From assembly GCF_030247185.1 (NCBI RefSeq), contig NC_080571.1, positions 234,005,666-234,069,665 of the forward strand: DNA of 64,000 nt, read 5' to 3'. A program made the translations under genes and the position numbers. Positions 41,626-54,782 of the stretch are shown here, one piece after another. This stretch comes from Malaya genurostris. Lineage: Eukaryota; Arthropoda; Insecta; Diptera; Culicidae. The notes beneath the pieces are model-generated. The model did no database searches. It was not told the DNA's origin and saw only the letters and a program-made list of their open reading frames with translations. Position 1 is the first letter of the stretch. The number at the start of each line of letters is the position of its first letter.

Positions 41626-44619
41626 TCTACCCGGGATATCATCGATTTGAACTCAAAGTTATGTCAAAACTTTTATGTTTTCGGTAATTTCAGCTAAGCC
41701 AGAAAAGTTGTATTGAACATTTGCTATTGTAAGTTTTTATTCTCATTCCGAATGCGAACTTTTCTCGAAAACTTGTTTTGATACTTTGAAACCCATTTCG
41801 TAGACCAGCTCACACAGAAAAAACCGTAAAAACTTAATCAGGAATGTGTTTTGAGCTGAAACAAAATTTATGAGACGTTTTACCATAAATGTTGCTAAAC
41901 ATCGTGCTTACACATTGAGAGTCACACCGAAAGTGACGGCATTTAAAATACCTTTCCATAGTAAAGCGTGGTATAATATTTAAGATTGACAACATGATAC
42001 AGTTTTGAAATTATGAAGCCGTGGAATTCGGTTCAATAATCTTCCCACGAACATAAAACATTTAAATAATAACAACAAATGGAAATGTTCATTTATAGGT
42101 CTTCTCTACCAAACTAGTTATTATTTAAGCTATTGATGAGATAGAAATACCAGTTGGAGAGATTGGTATTGCGACGTGAAACTCATAAAAAGTGAAAGTA
42201 GCATCACACAAGGGAACTGTCGAAGGTCAGGTTAATTGCATTACATCAGCCAACGGAGATGATTGAACTCAGGGGAAACAAATCCCAGTACACAGTAGTG
42301 CTGGACCCGTCTAGACAAAAGCAATTTTCTTTCGTTCCCGTGTTGCATCGAGAAATTGTATGAAAACGTGAAGATGATGGTGAGATGATAAGACAGTACC
42401 TATTGCGTCGGTTGTACATTTCGAGTGGAGCGTGGCTGTGCTTCCTGCTGAGCTGAGAAATCAAAACAATACTATCACGCAGTCAAAGCTCGTGCGGTAC
42501 GGTTGAAAAACAAAAACACGGAGTCGACTATGTTTGAAGCGGCTTTCGTTGCCTAGGACACTACCGTACCAAATTACATCGAAACGTACTCAGAATGATT
42601 AACGACGTAAGCAGCAGAGGTGTGTCTGGACGCAAATTGGAAAATGATCTTTAATCTAATCATTCAGTCTATTTATAATATTTTATAGTAGTTTTTATTG
42701 AAATGAATTTCTACTGCAAAGTAGTATAGCTCTCCTAGCTCCTTATAGATTCGAGTGAAAACATTTACGCTCGAAGCTTTGATTTACAAATACCAAAATG
42801 GATCTCAAATTTCAACTAAAAACCATTCAAGGGACGTATCTATCATTCCTGCCAAGCTGTAATGACCGAACAAAATCCAAAGCTGCGAAAGCATGTCAAT
42901 GATCCAAGCCATTAATTTCGTTGTCATTAGAAATTGGACCAGAGAAATTGGAGTCATCTTTTCGTTCAATTGCTCATCGTTGAATAATCAACTACATCGA
43001 GCAATAGCCTACATTGAGCGTCTTTGCGTTGAATAGCACGCACAGGAGCGGAACAGTGATAGACAGACACAACGAGAGTCAGTGAGTGGAGAGAGGGAGA
43101 GAGAGAGAGAGGGGGACGGAAGGCAAACACTTCAGGCAAACAAATTACCAACATCAACTCAACAGTCATATGAACTCACCGTACAACAACCATTTAAACG
43201 CCACAGAATGAGACATAATTGAGTCTTTTAGAAGTCAAGTTTGGTTATTCAAAGCCACCGAAAGGAAAACACTTATCCGGCTTATAGCAAACGACCGGGG
43301 AGATCTTTCTTGTTCGTTTTCTTCCGAGTCTATCTCATTCACCACTGACCACGATTTCAGCATCAGCCGAGCAAAGCAAAGATCATAAACGCGTCCGGAG
43401 TTCACTGATCTGACATAATGCCGGCATACCCCGCAGGCTGGGAATGGAATCCGGCAACACGCCTGACCTAGAGACTCAGATCCAATGACCTCCGAATGTA
43501 GGCCCGGATGAGAGTGAAACGTTCTAAATCTATTTGAAAACTTCCTCCAATCAGGTTTATCTGATGAGATTCGAGAAAGTTACCAGAACAACGGCGACGA
43601 AAAGCCGGTTTGGAGATTCTGTGAGATTATGATCATCAACGAAAGAGAAGTAGGAAAGGATGCAACTGGTAGGTGTTGGAATATTGAAGGGGAATCGATG
43701 GGAAGGTTGATGTTTCCCAGTTTGTTCTTTTGCTCTATTTCACCGAGCGCACGAGAAGAAGTGAATTCCGATATGCTAATGAAGTAAATTATGTTAACTA
43801 TTCATCACATTGTATTAAGCACAACTTGTGCGGTTGATTTGGTACATTCCATTCCGAAGTGCCGACGGAATTCTTAAGCTCCGGCTATTACAAAATAAAA
43901 TGCAAAAACTTGCAGCACTTCTTCGGCAGCATTGATCCAGTTCAAATATGGATCGACAACGCATCATGCTCGTGCCCCAGTTCCAGTCCCACTTCTTGTA
44001 ACCGCCGGGCGTACGTTTCAAACGTATCACGTCCGATAGTGAAAACAGGCAAGTAGCAAGCGAACGGTTCGGAATTCAGGACATAACGGGAATCTACGTT
44101 TGGTGCGAGGTTGGTCGAGTGCGCCGAGAGTCGACCGCCGTGTTGACGAAGAGACTAGGCTCGGAAACTACACTCATTTCTGGGTGCATCGGCATTGAAT
44201 GATACCGTGGTGACAACTGTCTGTTAGATAGTGGTATTAAAGTCGAAAAAACAAGTTCCGCGATCTGTGGGGAATTATCACATGTTGCATTCAGCAGAAA
44301 TTTCCGCTCTGCCATGTTTTCACACTGAACGTCTGTCTATGAATGCATTAGTTCTAGATAACTTCCGTTTACATTTTACATTAACATATGTTAAAACATT
44401 GTTTTGAAATCTTCTTAAATTAATTTGGCTTTCAACTGAAGAAAATTAAAACTCTTCTCATTCCACCTTTCTCTTGTCATTCAAACAATCTCAATAAAAT
44501 ATTTTTTTTTCGACAGGATAATTTCTGATGCGAATTTGGGCAGATTTTTAACACAAATTTACTCACCGCTTACGTCGCCTATTCTAAAACACTCTCGAAA
44601 TCAAAAGTATCAGCAATAA
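41626..44619. other. No gene recognised; GA-rich tract
   Basis: The stretch looks single-copy within the window and is somewhat less AT-rich at 43200-44330. A GA-rich simple tract lies at about 43085-43117. Open frames such as 44094-44315 (minus) have no known motif. A 5' region of a host gene is possible but not supported by any recognisable exon. Confidence 0.45.
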
Positions 44620-44968
44620 TACACTTGAACTTGATCATTGGTCACTTTTTGAAAAAAGTGTAGAAAAAAAACGCATTTTGTCGATTACGTCACTTATACC
44701 ATAGTCGCTTTCAAACGAGCCTAAGTTTGATAAAATTGGTTCAACCATCTCCAAGAAAATTGTGCGGAGCAAAAAAAAAAAGAGTTTTGTCGGTTGCGTC
44801 ACTTGAACCATTATATCTCCGGAACCACAGCCGATTGATCTTTGAATTAGATTCACTATCCAATAGTAACTTTCAAACGAGTCTAAGTTTGTTAAAATCG
44901 GTTCTGCCATCTCCAGGAAAATTGTGCAGAAAAAAAGAGTTTAGTCGGTTGTGTCATTTATACCAATA
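44620..44968 (-). repeat. Tandem repeat family B, fragment
   Basis: Two units of about 155-160 bp share 'tttcaaacgagcctaagttt', 'aaaattggttcaaccatctc', 'aagaaaattgtgcgg', 'gtcggttgcgtcactt'. The same unit recurs at 47500-48170 and, once, near 62040-62120. The mariner at 44971 inserted at the edge of this repeat. Confidence 0.65.
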
Positions 44969-44970
44969 TA

Positions 44971-46241
44971 ACTCATGGATCAATAAGTCCCGAGACTAAC
45001 AATGGAAACAACATATTTTTTGCAACATTTTTTTTTATTCATCAACATAATCACCTTTTAGGGTGATACAATGGTTCCAACGTTTTTCCAATTTTTCAAT
45101 ACCATGTTTATGAAAAAGTTTATCTTTCGCTTCAAAATAAGCTTCAGTTTCAGCGATGACCTCCTCATTTGAGCCAAATCTTTATCCCTGGAGCATTTTT
45201 TTAAGATCAGCAAAGAGCCAGTAGTCACTGGGGGCTAAATCTGGCGAGTATGAGGGGTGGGGAAGCTGATCAAAGCCCAATTCGTTCAATTTCGCCATTG
45301 TTTTCATCGACTTGTGGCAGGGTGCATTGTCTTGATGAAAAAGGATTTTTTTCTCTGCATGTGCGGTCGTTTTTTTGCGATTTCCTCCTTCAAACGCACC
45401 AGTAAGTCAATATCATAATCACTGTTGATTGATTTACCTTTTTCGAAGTAGTCAATGAAAATCACGCCATGCGTATCCCAAAAAACTGGCGCCATGACTT
45501 TGCCAGCTGACTGCTGCGTTTTCGGATGCTTCGGACGGATTTCGCCAGCTGTGCGCCACTCAGATGACTGCCGCTTCGACTCTGGAGTGTAGTGATGTAT
45601 CCATGTTTCGTCCATGGTCACGTAACGACGCAAGAAATCTTTTTTGTTGCGGGTAAATAGCGATAAACTGCTTTCTGAATCATCGACTCGTTGCTGTTTT
45701 TGTTACATCGAAAGCAATCGCGGCACCCACTTGTAAAAAACCTTGTTCATGCTCAATACACTTCCATATGATATCTGTGTCATCTCAGCAATCTCACGGA
45801 GCTTCACTTTATGATCTTTTATTGTAATTTTTGTCACTTCACTCACATTTTCCGGTGTAACGACTTCCACAGGTCTACCCGAGCGTTTCGTGTCATTTGT
45901 GTCGGTACGACCACGTTTAAACTCGGCGAACCACCGACAAATCGTTGCTCTTGATGGACAAGAGTCCGGATAACATTTTTCAATCCATTGTTTCGCTTGC
46001 ACGGTGTTTTTACCCATTAAAAAACAATGTTTTATCAAAACACGAAACTCGGTTTTTTTCATTTTTTAAACAAACTACAAAACGACTTTACTCCAACCTC
46101 GATAACTCAGCTGTTTCTGGTCGGATCGACTTAAAATTTTGACCCGTTTCAAGCAAAGGTTAGTACTCTAGAAAGACGTGGTTACTGGTTTACTACGAGC
46201 GCCATCTCTGCTTTAGTCTCGGGACTTATTGATCCATGTGT
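44971..46241 (-). mobile_element. Mariner (DD34D) element, full length, inactive
   Basis: The element spans 1271 bp with 29-bp terminal inverted repeats (44971-44999 and 46213-46241, core 'catggatcaataagtcccga') that differ at one base. TA target duplications lie at 44969-44970 and 46242-46243. Size, ends and a single transposase gene on the minus strand are those of a complete mariner. The coding region carries two stops and one frameshift. Confidence 0.93.
45035..46062 (-). pseudogene. Mariner DD34D transposase with three lesions
   Basis: It starts at ATG 46060-46062 (MKKTEFRVLIKHCFLMGK). A helix-turn-helix region follows (YPDSCPSRATICRWFAEFKRG, then GRPVEVVTPENV), and then the catalytic domain VTMDETWIHHYTPESK. 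The second and third catalytic sites (HQDNAPCH and APSDYWLF) are present, leaving 34 residues between the aspartates. Lesions are an in-frame TAA at 45703-45705, a one-base loss in a T7 run at 45346-45352 (A7 on the coding strand), and a TAA at 45182-45184. The span is 1028 bases, exactly one short of 343 codons including the stop, as expected from one single-base deletion. Close to the usual length of about 345 residues, so it is a recently dead copy. Confidence 0.92.
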
Positions 46242-46243
46242 TA

Positions 46244-47499
46244 GTGTATCGGGGCTGGCATTTTGCATGTGCTTATGAAATGCAGGATAGAAGAGCTTAT
46301 AAACGTGCACATTTATATTGAATACTCGAGTTTCTCATCTACAAGTTGTCGTGTTGACAATACTCAGAAAAGCAAATTTTCAGTCATTAGATACAAAATA
46401 TTTTTGTCTCCAAAATTAGCTGGGAATTGAATGGATTATTTAAAGCATTTCATAAAGTTTTCATCTATACTTTTGCCTTTGATCCTTGTAAAAACAAGCG
46501 ACTTAACAACATTAAAAATCCTGATAGAACCATATAACAATTTATGTAAAATGTTATTGACATGTTGTTAACTTAACTATTCCCAGAAAGTGAATCGGTT
46601 AAACTAATGATATACGAAATTAGCAAAACATCTAGTTTAAAAATAGTACGCTTATGAAAATTCATTTGAGAGTAGTTCTTAAAAAAAGGAACTGATAAAT
46701 ATGATCACTCAAAATTCATTTTAAGACGTATATTTTTCAAAGTTTCAGGGAATAAATAAACACATATTAGCTATGTTTTTGTAAAGTTTGTTTATTCAAC
46801 CTCCTCTTCTAGGATAAATACCCACATCTTGGAGCGCTACCCATCAAATCCTGCGCAACACTTTCGCCATCTATTTTTTGCCACTTGTATTAATTTTTTC
46901 CTTAAATCTTTGTTGCACTACTCCAAAACCGGTTACACGCAATTGCACGATGATGGCACAGATCCGGCTATTAGGAAGGACAACAGGCGCTTCTGGAGAC
47001 ATTCTTCTTTATATAATTGGGTATTGATGGTGCCGGTTGCTATGTACGACTTGCTGAATTTACTCCATCCGCAGATCGCCTGCCACACCAAGTACTGCTG
47101 GGCAAATTATTCGACATTCTTTTTCCGAAACTGCTCCGAAATATTCAGGCGAGATTGCTGAACAAAACTTCAGGCAGAGCATGAATTTTGTTGAGTCGAA
47201 GACGAATCGTATGGAAAAATAGTATGGTTCTGTACCTTAAGAGCAGAAAAAAGCTAACCTGCAAATGATACATCAGCTGGAATATAGCCACGACTTGTAC
47301 CAACTATAGCCGGATAAAAGAACTACCCATTTAGAAAAGATCGTGTAAATTTACGTATTCCGAGAGCCGAAATATTCGATCATTGAAAATGACACATTTT
47401 TACTGTTGATTTGATATAATATTCATCCGTGTTGATACATTTTTACGTTAATGCATGAAAGACTGGGTATGTTTGTCACAGATTATTCGACTTAGATCG
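46244..47499. other. No gene recognised
   Basis: The plus-strand frame at 46829-47161 has no stop for 110 codons but shows no known domain. Nearby, 'ctgctgggcaaattattcga' could belong to a decayed coding fragment in another frame. Nothing else is supported. Confidence 0.45.
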
Positions 47500-48170
47500 A
47501 CGTGATCGGAAAATATTTTAAAGATTTTTCTCTTCGCACAATTTGCTCGTAGATGGCTGAACCGTTTTTAACAAACTAAAGCTTGTTTGAAAGCTAATAT
47601 TGAATTGTGAATCAAAACGCCTTTTTCTCTCCGCACAACATACCAAAATTCGTTGGAAAGCTACTAATGAGTTGTAAATCATGTTCAAAGATCAATTGGC
47701 TCTCAATTCTGGATATATTGGTATAAATGACGCAATCGACAAAATTCTTTTTTTCCGCACAATTTTTCTGGAAATGGCTGAACCAATTCTAACAAACTTA
47801 GGCTCGTTTGAAAGTTACTATTAGATTGTGAATCTGGTTCAAAGATCACTTGGCTGTCACTTTCGGTTCCGAAGATATAATGGTTTAAGTGACGCAGTCT
47901 CCACACGATTTTCTTGGAGATGGCTGAACCGATTCCTATAAGCTTGTTCGAAAGCTACTATTAGACTGTAATTCAAGTTCGAAGATCAAGTGGCTGTCCC
48001 TTCCGGTTCTCTTAGATATATTGGTATAAGTGACCCAACCGACAAAACGCATATTTTCTTTTTGTTCAAATTTTTCGGACCTCGATAAACCGGTTTCAAC
48101 AAACTTAAGCTTGTTCGAAAGCTACTATTTGATTTATTCTACTTCAAATATAACAATATAACGGTACTTT
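47500..48170 (-). repeat. Tandem repeat family B, about four units of 150 bp
   Basis: Successive copies of 'cacaatttttctggaaatgg', 'ctgaaccaattctaacaaac', 'ttaggctcgtttgaaagtta' and 'caaagatcacttggctgtca' are spaced about 145-150 bp apart (near 47535, 47757, 47907 and 48055). The first two may flank a missing unit. Units are diverged, and no frame is conserved. Confidence 0.75.
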
Positions 48171-49965
48171 CAGTGTCCTAGTGTACAAAAATAATTGACT
48201 GGTCAAGGATACGAAGCAGTTGACCACGAGGATCATAAAGATGGATGTCAGTGCCGTCCAGCACACTTGTGAGAGCATCGCGTCGTTTGACTTACCAGGA
48301 GCCCCAATATTCATTGACGTTTTTTTAGGAATAAATAATATATTTTCAATAACAAATACGTAAATTCGTTAAAACAATTTCTTTGCTGTATGACTGAAAA
48401 AGACTGAAATACTTGTTTTTCATCTAACACCTGTTATCCGAAGAATCTCGATTGACACTTCGTTTTCACACATTGTAGTAGAATTGAAAGTTCGTGTTTA
48501 GCCTATGAATGGTGAGATTACTAAGTCCTCACAAGTTCCTATCTCATGCCTCCCCGTGTGTCTATGATGACATTTGGTCAATAGAACGGCGTCGACAGGG
48601 TGCTATCGCCTTCTGCATTAGTAGCAGAATGAGAGGGTGCGAAATGGCTTATGGCTTGTAAATTAAAGCCCATCCTAAAGTGCAATGTTTATCATAGTAT
48701 ATTGCAACATACAATTCTGTTGTTCACTATACATTGAATTGAATTTTATTACATTATATTTCATATAATTATTATTATTAAAAAAGAAATATTATTTTCC
48801 TTGCAGTACTGCGACGAAAGAAGAGCAAAACTTACACTGCGATATTAACTGTTATATTGTATCATAGCATATTATTTCATATACTATCTTCTTATATTAT
48901 TTTATGTTTTGTTATATAATTTTGTATGGTATTATACTGCATTGCATTATATCATATTATATTGTATTATATTATATTACATTATGTTTAATTATATTAT
49001 ATTATATTTTAATCTATTATATTATATTATATTGAATTGCTCAATTATATCGACAACGGGGAGGGGCAGGGAGTGAGTAAGACGCACCCTTCTAACATAC
49101 AAACCACCAGTCGGGTTTAAGTAGGTATAGCAAAATTCTTTATTATATGGCCGGATGTTTTAGCTGGAAGGCGCCGGATCCTCAAAACCCATTTTGGCCT
49201 TCTTTACAGCAGTTATATGAAAGCTATCCGATAATCAAATTCGGATCTACTGTAAGTCTACTCGCATACACTGGTAATGCCTTGAACTGATGGTGGCTTC
49301 ACACATACATACATACATAGATACAGGAAAACCAGAGCTTGAAAATCGAAGTAACGAATATAAACAAAAGTTTCTCACACGCATTCATATGACAGGTAAA
49401 ATTCACAGCGCAACCCAAGTAAGGAGAGCTGCTTCGTTCGTTCATTAGTTCATGAATATGTGCACCAGCTGATGACTATGCCTCAAGTGGTTAGCATTTG
49501 ATAGGTGGTTCTCATATTGAAGATGCCTATGAGAAAACTAGATTCAATACTTTTAGTTCCGATGAATATTAATTTATAGATGACTGCTTTTAGTGTTTCT
49601 AGGATATATACACAGTTGTAACTCTCAAGAAACAAATTGATCGTTCAGAAAATGGGATCAAATGCCATATTTTTACTGTATAATGTTCGAAATATTTTTC
49701 AAATGTGATCATATTTGGACTTGGAGTGCAAACATTATGTACAAATAATGATTTATGTAAGCCTATGAACTTGCTTCGCATCTTGTAGCACGTATCCAGC
49801 TTCTCTCTAATATAGGTCTCTTATTCAAGCCAGTTTTTCTGTAATATTGGTCATGTCAAGAAAAATTTTCACAGCGGATGTTTTTTTGTTACTTTGTTTG
49901 TTTGAGGATTCACAATACATGCCCTGAGGAAAACATATTGGAAAATGACGTACAACTATGAAATG
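48171..49965. other. No gene; AT simple-sequence region 48690-49045
   Basis: About 48690-49045 is dominated by 'tatatta', 'attatatt' and similar words, a degenerate AT satellite-like stretch. The rest has no recognised domain. Short 'catacatacata' tracts lie near 49305. Confidence 0.55.
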
Positions 49966-50268
49966 AAAACCGCTAAAAGTTACCGCAGAGACGGTATTCG
50001 AACCTGGTACTAATTCCTATCAGGGGGAAATCGTTTTGTCAATTAAACTACCTTGCATGTGGAACACACGAAAAGCACTCTAATTAACCAGAAGAACCGA
50101 GCACATCACAGAAGACCATACTCGGTTCTTTGGTTAAATTAGGCTGTTTCTTCGTGTGTTTCACATGCAAGATAGTTTAATTAGCAAAACGATTGTTCTG
50201 TATAGGAGCTAGCTACGGGTTCGACTCCCGTCCCAGCAGTAACTTTTTCGCGGGTTTCATTTCATAAT
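49966..50268. repeat. Palindrome of two tRNA-like units
   Basis: The left half (to about 50108) and the right half (from about 50118) are inverted copies with roughly 80 percent similarity by eye. Each includes a T-arm-like motif: right 'acgggttcgactcccgt', left 'acggtattcgaacctggt'. Each also has a D-arm-like motif: right 'gttt aattagc aaaac', left 'gttttgtcaattaaac'. In the right unit the T-arm has a perfect 5-bp stem and a canonical B-box. Acceptor pairing is poor, so neither is a confident tRNA gene. The conserved part extends about 55 bases upstream and 25 bases downstream of the tRNA-like core. Confidence 0.7.
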
Positions 50269-52190
50269 TAAAATCGCATGTCCAGACGCGTACTCAGAAT
50301 TCCATACGAAAAGAAATGTGTTTATATTCACTTGATTTATTTTTATTATAAAGTCGTTTGTTGAAATTATTAATTTTATTATTGACTTAAATATTTGAAG
50401 AGAAGAATTTTAATAACAATATACTTTTGCGTTTCTAATCTGTTTCCTTCGTTAGATACAGACAGTGGCGTACCGAGGAAATTTGGCGCCCGGGGCAAAA
50501 TAAGAGATTTGCCGTCCCCATCGATTGTTTAGTGAGCAAAAAAAGAAACTCCATCTCCGGAAAGATGAAATGAGGTCCCAAGAATTAGTTTGGCACCTCC
50601 CTAAACACGTTGCGCTCCCTCTGGATACAGATCAAATTTAAAACTAGCTCAAGGAAGCTCTACGTCTGAACAAGATTGAAACAATTCGTTCAGTGCTAAA
50701 TAGTTTTCTTTTGCTAGATTATTTATTAGTACATCTTTGTGAAATAGGTATTATTTACCAAAGAAAATCAATTCATAGAAAAATTGGTTTAGGGAAGAGT
50801 TATTCTTACGATTTTTATTTTCATCATTACAACTATGTTGTGTTCACAAAAAGAGATACCACCATTTAACTTCGAAAGCGATCGACCTACTTTTATCAAG
50901 CCACAATATTTTCCCACAACATTAGCTTAACCGTAAACATTGGTTTGGATCAAGCAAACTATCGATTTATCATTAAACAATCGATTTGAAAACAAAAATC
51001 AAACATATAAACCACATAGTGCCGAATAATTCACCGAAGAGCTTATCTACCAATTAACCAAAGTACCAACCGGAGAACAACCCACGAATAAACGAGTCTC
51101 GATGAATGAACTTGTTCAGCCCGAAGTAGTAAAGTCAAGATCATGCTCTGCTCGCCCGAGGCTCGAACCACCTTCATGGTGAGCAAGAAAAAGCAAACCT
51201 CGTCGAACCGCCATCGGCCTCCAAGAAGCTCCTCTAACTGAGCTAGCTTGAAAAACTTCATCCTGCATTATTTACGGTGGCGCTCATGATGGCCAATTTA
51301 CCCAATTTCCGCTGACAGTAACGCGCGACGTTTTGTGATCCGAAAGCCAATCGGCGTCTTCGGGCGGCCTAATCGGTGCGTTCGAGTCAACAGGCGCAAC
51401 AAGAGCTGAGCTGGATTGATAGATGGGTTGATGATCATAAGTGTGTACTTTCCGAACGGGGAAATGAAATGGAAAACAAACGAATGCGGTGTCCGTGCGG
51501 ATTCCGGGACAAACGTAAAACAGTCGGTCAGTGACAGGGGTGCTAGCTCTAGGGATTTTTTCGTATATATACAGATTTTTGTCGGAAATCTTAAATCCAT
51601 GGGGGTCGTATTATTTTTTTCAGATTGATGTTGTGTATTAAAATACTAAAAGTGAACCTAATTATACTTTCACCAATCACGCTTTTTTTGAAAAACTGGC
51701 GTCATCGTTCCAAACTTTATACACGCAGTTTCAAAGTAAAATCTACGCAATTGACCTCTGGAAAAAGTGGCATCACCGATCAGTTTTGGTCGACTCTATT
51801 TCGCATTAACTGGTGGCTACAGGAATGTAGGTCAAAATTTGGCATAATGTTTGTTCGTGTCAAAATAAAAGTGGCTGACTAATCGAGCAGTAAACGGGCA
51901 TATGTTTGCAGAATGTGTTTGCGAATGGATTCTAATTAACTTTCGTTTTGCTTCTAGCTGCTTCTGATATTGCATAATCAGAAGTTAACGCTTATTCGGG
52001 ATCACATATTCAGGACGGTTCGGTTTTCGAAACTAGGTCAACTTCAGTGGGAATCGAAAGATAGCCTTAGATTTTTTTTTTCGTGTCATTTGGAAGAATC
52101 TGAGTCTACACAAAACATAATTCCGAAGCGTAGAACATTTTTCTTACCCATTGACATTACCCAGGAAACCAATACGCACGGACTACTATC
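50269..52190. other. No gene recognised
   Basis: Open frames are short. 'cagtggcgtaccgaggaaat' at 50463 resembles a frequent start of insect interspersed repeats, but no matching end was seen. About 51300-51600 is more GC-balanced, with frames on both strands and no recognised motif. Confidence 0.45.
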
Positions 52191-52325
52191 TTTTTTGGTT
52201 TTATAGGTTTTAATGCTATGCTAGTTCGTCTCACCGGTCAGCTAAAATTTCTGACCCTATGTGCGAAATTGGGAATCGAACCCACGTAAGCTGCATAATA
52301 GACGAAGGTCTTAGCCATCATTAAA
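52191..52325 (-). repeat. tRNA-derived SINE (type 1), diverged copy
   Basis: On the minus strand, 'gatggctaagaccttcgtc' (A-box region) is followed by 'cgtgggttcgattccc' (B-box, a better match than in the 30905 copy). 'gcacatagggtcagaaattt' matches the non-tRNA part of the SINE at 30905-31051. The 3' side is A-rich. No target duplication was confirmed. Confidence 0.75.
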
Positions 52326-54554
52326 TGCTGGTCTCCATTGAAAAGTAATATTACTGAACGATGAGTTGCTTTAGAGGTGTTCATTAAAGTCTCTTTTTTC
52401 TGACATTATTAATTTGTTATCTGGTTGTGGCAGATTTTTTCACTATTCAAACAAATTAATGTATTTGAACATTAGCACAACATAATTCCAGTTGATCTAC
52501 CCCATCAATCAAACTAATGCGTTGATGTTCTCAGTTTCTTCTCGCATTAATTGCCAGTAAAAAATGCATCAATCAACGGCCATTATGTTGGGATGTGGTC
52601 CATGAGCAAAGCGGCAGTTGAAGTGGGTGCTACATTTGAACTTGAAGGTAGAAAAACCCAGCACTACATTGCTAGTCCCTTGAAATCATTCTTCAAAGTT
52701 TCAACACCGAGGGCGGTGTTCAGTCCACCTTTCCAAGGCCATTTGTGGAGATGCAAAGCTGGATGGAGATGCTCAGGCAGCGTTGCTTTGAGTTCCTGCT
52801 GATCAAATGATTGATAGCACGAAAAATTGGGCAATTAGCTTTTGTTTGATATAGCCTATTATAAGATGAGAATCGTGATTATGAAGATGGACGGCATGCA
52901 TAAGTGGCACGTTATACTTTAACACGTTGAACCAGCCGACGTTATCGGAGTCATTTAATATTCACCTTGTTTTCTAGTCATGATTGATGAGTTTCCTAAT
53001 GGTCCAAGGTTAGTTTGTCGGGCTTACCTGGAAGAAAAGGTGAATAGAAATTGTATTTCAAGAAAACGTTTGAAAATCTTTAAAAATTCATAAAGTTATT
53101 AGTTCAATCCATTGCTCTTTGCTACACCAATTGGAACGAAAAGAAGGAGAAAAATATTTGGAAGGCAATTGACCATTTAGAGCGTAAATAATAAATCCAT
53201 GAATTTTACAACACGTCAGTTATCCAATCAAACAATGCGAAAATGATGGGTTCATATACCCACTTATAGAAAGTGACATTGAACTTAGCAGGTCGTTATA
53301 GCAGAAGCAAGACGAATATATGATCGTCTGAAAAATTCCCATATCGAAAGAGCACTAAAACGATCAGACGAGAAATCAACTACGCCGGATATGAAAGACG
53401 ATTAACGCAAAGGAATATCAAATTTTTCCAACAACAATTATCAAGAGAATGCCAACTGAATTTTTAAAATAACATAAACATCCAATTCATAAACTAAAAG
53501 TGTTTTTCTTTCTTCGAAGCAAATGACAGATTTTAATTGAGAACTAGTTTCCTCGGCTATATATCAATAAAAAAGAAAAATATTTGAAGAGGCTTAGTAT
53601 GCAGGTAGGCATTTCTAATGCCAATTCAAAAACTGATTCACTCAATATTATTGAATCATAAAACGCCTCTTTCTTGGGAGTTAAAGGCAGCTTCACCTAT
53701 AAGCGAGGGTTTTTCCCTACTTATTTAAGAGCGTGGCGTAGAAAAATCTGTTGGTTACTTAGTATTGAAGCTTTGTGTAAAAAACTACTTTTTTGAGCGG
53801 TTAGTGGAATTTTTTAAATCGAGCTTTATGTAGTTATTATTCTTCACTAGATATTGCTACCTTGCTGAATTTATAGGAGAATATTGTGTCATTCCTGGGA
53901 TATGATTACTGTGTATATTGTTCATTCTTGTGTCCTCTATGGAACAACACGTCGTTTTTAGACAAACATTATATTCTATACAAAAGCAAAAAAAAAAAAC
54001 AAACAAAAAGTATTTCTATTCGTCAAATTAGTTGAAAAAAGTGAGATAAATTTATTTTTTCATAGTGATTTTGTTTAAAATTTTTTACAGATTTATCCGA
54101 TCCGATTCCGAAATTTGTCAAGCAGTCTTTTAGTAATCGCGCGCTAGTTTGAATCACCAATTCGAATAACTTGACAATTTTACATAAAATTAACACTCTA
54201 ATAAAAAATAATACAATCTAATAATCTAATAATCAGAAAAGAATAATAAGAGGTACTGTTTCATGATGTTCATGATTTCGTTATCATGGTACCGACAATG
54301 GATTTGTATCCGTGTAACTACAAAAAGTTTCTAGATTAGGCTATGAGTTTTTTTTTCTAAACGAGAAGCAAAGAACTATTTACAGGACAATTGGTGGTTG
54401 CTTAATATCAAAACTACGATTGTTTACAAAAAAATAGCATTTCGTAGCTGTAGAACCTCCCCAAAGTAACAAAAGATGAAAAGGAAAACGTTGGGGTCTA
54501 GTATTTTACACGTAGAAAGTATGTGCAAAATTTGTAAAAAAAATCTTTTTTAAT
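52326..54554. other. No gene recognised
   Basis: AT-rich DNA with homopolymer-rich stretches near 53989. The open frame at 52551-52802 has no known motif. Confidence 0.45.
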
Positions 54555-54720
54555 CCACCTAGTGGTGTAATGATGCCTTTCTCAAATTACCTATATTTTC
54601 GAAAACATCACTAGAAGATTCTGTCAAGATTTTTTTTTCAAACTTAAATCAAAATATCAAATTTCTCTGATATAAACTACCATCACCTTTTCAATTTGTA
54701 AACAGTTATGTCAAGTTAAT
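54555..54720 (-). repeat. End module of repeat family A
   Basis: 'taatccacctagtggtgtaa' and 'tgatgcctttctcaaatta' lead into 'cgaaaacatcactagaagat' and 'accttttcaatttgtaaaca'. The reverse complement of the same order occurs at 30280-30437. This defines one terminus of the family A element ('cctagtggtgtaatgatgcc'). Confidence 0.65.
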
Positions 54721-54782
54721 ATAGATTTAAATGTGGCAACCCTGCACGTTATACAAAATTGAACCAAGCACGCTATGTGCTA

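Noticed and set aside
50185..50250. A functional tRNA gene
   Set aside because: The T-arm is good, but the acceptor stem pairs poorly and the anticodon arm is unclear; it lies in a palindrome of repeat-like units.
50463..50640. Terminal sequence of a DNA transposon ('cagtggcgtacc')
   Set aside because: No matching inverted end or target duplication could be found in the window.
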